DNA from: Porifericola rhodea
GTDB lineage: Bacteria; Bacteroidota; Bacteroidia; Cytophagales; Cyclobacteriaceae
Reading direction: 5' to 3'
NCBI RefSeq assembly: GCF_030506305.1
Contig: NZ_CP119421.1
Span: 2,496,501 to 2,560,500 of the forward strand
DNA length: 64,000 bases
The notes beneath the pieces were generated by a model. It was not told the DNA's origin. It was given only the letters and a program-made list of their open reading frames with translations, and searched no databases. Shown here piece after piece: positions 63,673 through 64,000 of the stretch (position 1 is the first letter of the stretch; every line of letters starts with the position of its first letter). A program made the translations under genes and the position numbers.

Positions 63673-63700
63673 CAGCTTCATAGTTTGAAGCTGTTTTTTT
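63673..63700 (+). terminator. Intrinsic terminator after susD
   Basis: CAGCTTCA (63673-63680) pairs with TGAAGCTG (63686-63693), followed by seven T's. It separates susD from the next gene. Confidence 0.85.
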
Positions 63701-63850
63701 ATGCGCGCCTCAACAAAGAATTTTGAGAGTAGGTATCGCAAAAAAGCAGAAATACTAAAGTATAGCTAATATTTAGTATATTTCAAGCTGTATGGAATGA
63801 TGAAAGAAATAGCAGAGCGCAATACTATTCAACCTAAAACCTATAAACAC

Positions 63851-64000
63851 ATGATGACAAATTCTTTTAAAGCAACGCTTACCGTCTTAGTGCTACTGCT
63901 GGTGCTAAGCTTTACACCCCGGCAAAGTGCTGAGTGGGTAAGCCTATTTGATGGCAAAAGCCTGGATGGATGGAAGGCCAGCGAAAACCCTGAGACCTTT
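63851..64000 (+). CDS. Exported DUF1080 (3-keto-disaccharide hydrolase-like) protein, N-terminal fragment
   Basis: ATG at 63851; 50 codons are visible before the window ends. The signal peptide (ATLTVLVLLLVLSFTP) is followed by EWVSLFDGKSLDGWK, the diagnostic start of the DUF1080 laminin-G-like fold. Family members include 3-keto-glucoside hydrolases that act with sugar 3-dehydrogenases. It lies after the SusCD pair and a terminator, so it is probably related but separately transcribed. Confidence 0.88.
   Translation, partial: MMTNSFKATLTVLVLLLVLSFTPRQSAEWVSLFDGKSLDGWKASENPETF

Noticed and set aside
1-64000. tRNA, rRNA, insertion sequences, prophage or CRISPR
   Set aside because: I looked for these signatures by eye and found none; a computed scan could still find a divergent one.

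Overview
The window looks like a chromosomal segment of a free-living, probably aerobic and probably marine member of the Bacteroidota, most likely order Cytophagales. The evidence is a SusC/SusD pair, TonB-linked barrels with carboxypeptidase-like N-termini, lipoproteins with acidic residues after the lipobox cysteine, several promoter matches to the Bacteroidota -7 element TAnnTTTG, few Shine-Dalgarno sites, oxygen-dependent HemF, NqrF, a photolyase, DUF2027/Smr and DUF2279 proteins, and DUF4374. I see no rRNA, tRNA, CRISPR array, phage or insertion sequence. Genus cannot be fixed by reading alone.

Layout. 0-5.3 kb: TPR proteins, haem synthesis (hemF) with a CIA30-like partner, and a large secreted protein with four jelly-roll-like repeats. 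5.6-12 kb: a TamA-type outer-membrane assembly barrel divergent from a TrmH-family RNA methyltransferase, a NarL-type regulator, and a tight cluster of a STAS protein, RNase Z and a queuosine-precursor transporter. 12-23.6 kb: mostly housekeeping genes (purC, Smr protein, photolyase, icd, TerB-like, a membrane J-domain protein with a 53-residue membrane protein downstream, TsaC/Sua5, exported M24 peptidase). 23.8-25.1 kb: a lone nqrF.

25-38 kb is accessory. A compact three-gene unit joins a degenerate arginase-fold protein, a Tat-exported phosphotriesterase-like enzyme and a b5-type haem protein. A minus-strand pair joins a Tat-exported class V PLP enzyme and a Tat-exported D-amino-acid-oxidase-like flavoprotein. 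A decayed alpha/beta hydrolase precedes a MATE transporter. 38-52.7 kb holds dehydrogenases, a porin-like barrel, a PAS histidine kinase, an exported amidohydrolase, a solitary polysaccharide export lipoprotein, a decayed RraA-family gene, an exported esterase, small conserved unknowns and an aldonolactone-oxidase-like flavoprotein.

53.4-64 kb is a nutrient-capture region, all on the plus strand. A TonB receptor, a DUF4374 surface lipoprotein and a PepSY membrane protein form an operon matching the XusABC xenosiderophore system of Bacteroides thetaiotaomicron. A SusC/SusD pair and the start of an exported DUF1080 (3-keto-disaccharide hydrolase-like) protein follow, which suggests a glycan or glycoside utilisation locus continuing past the window.

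Two clear pseudogenes and one possible remnant show ongoing gene decay. Small items missed by length cut-offs include the 53-residue membrane protein at 20.1 kb, a 21-residue hydrophobic peptide with its own terminator at 46.5 kb, and a terminator without a gene at 53.16 kb.
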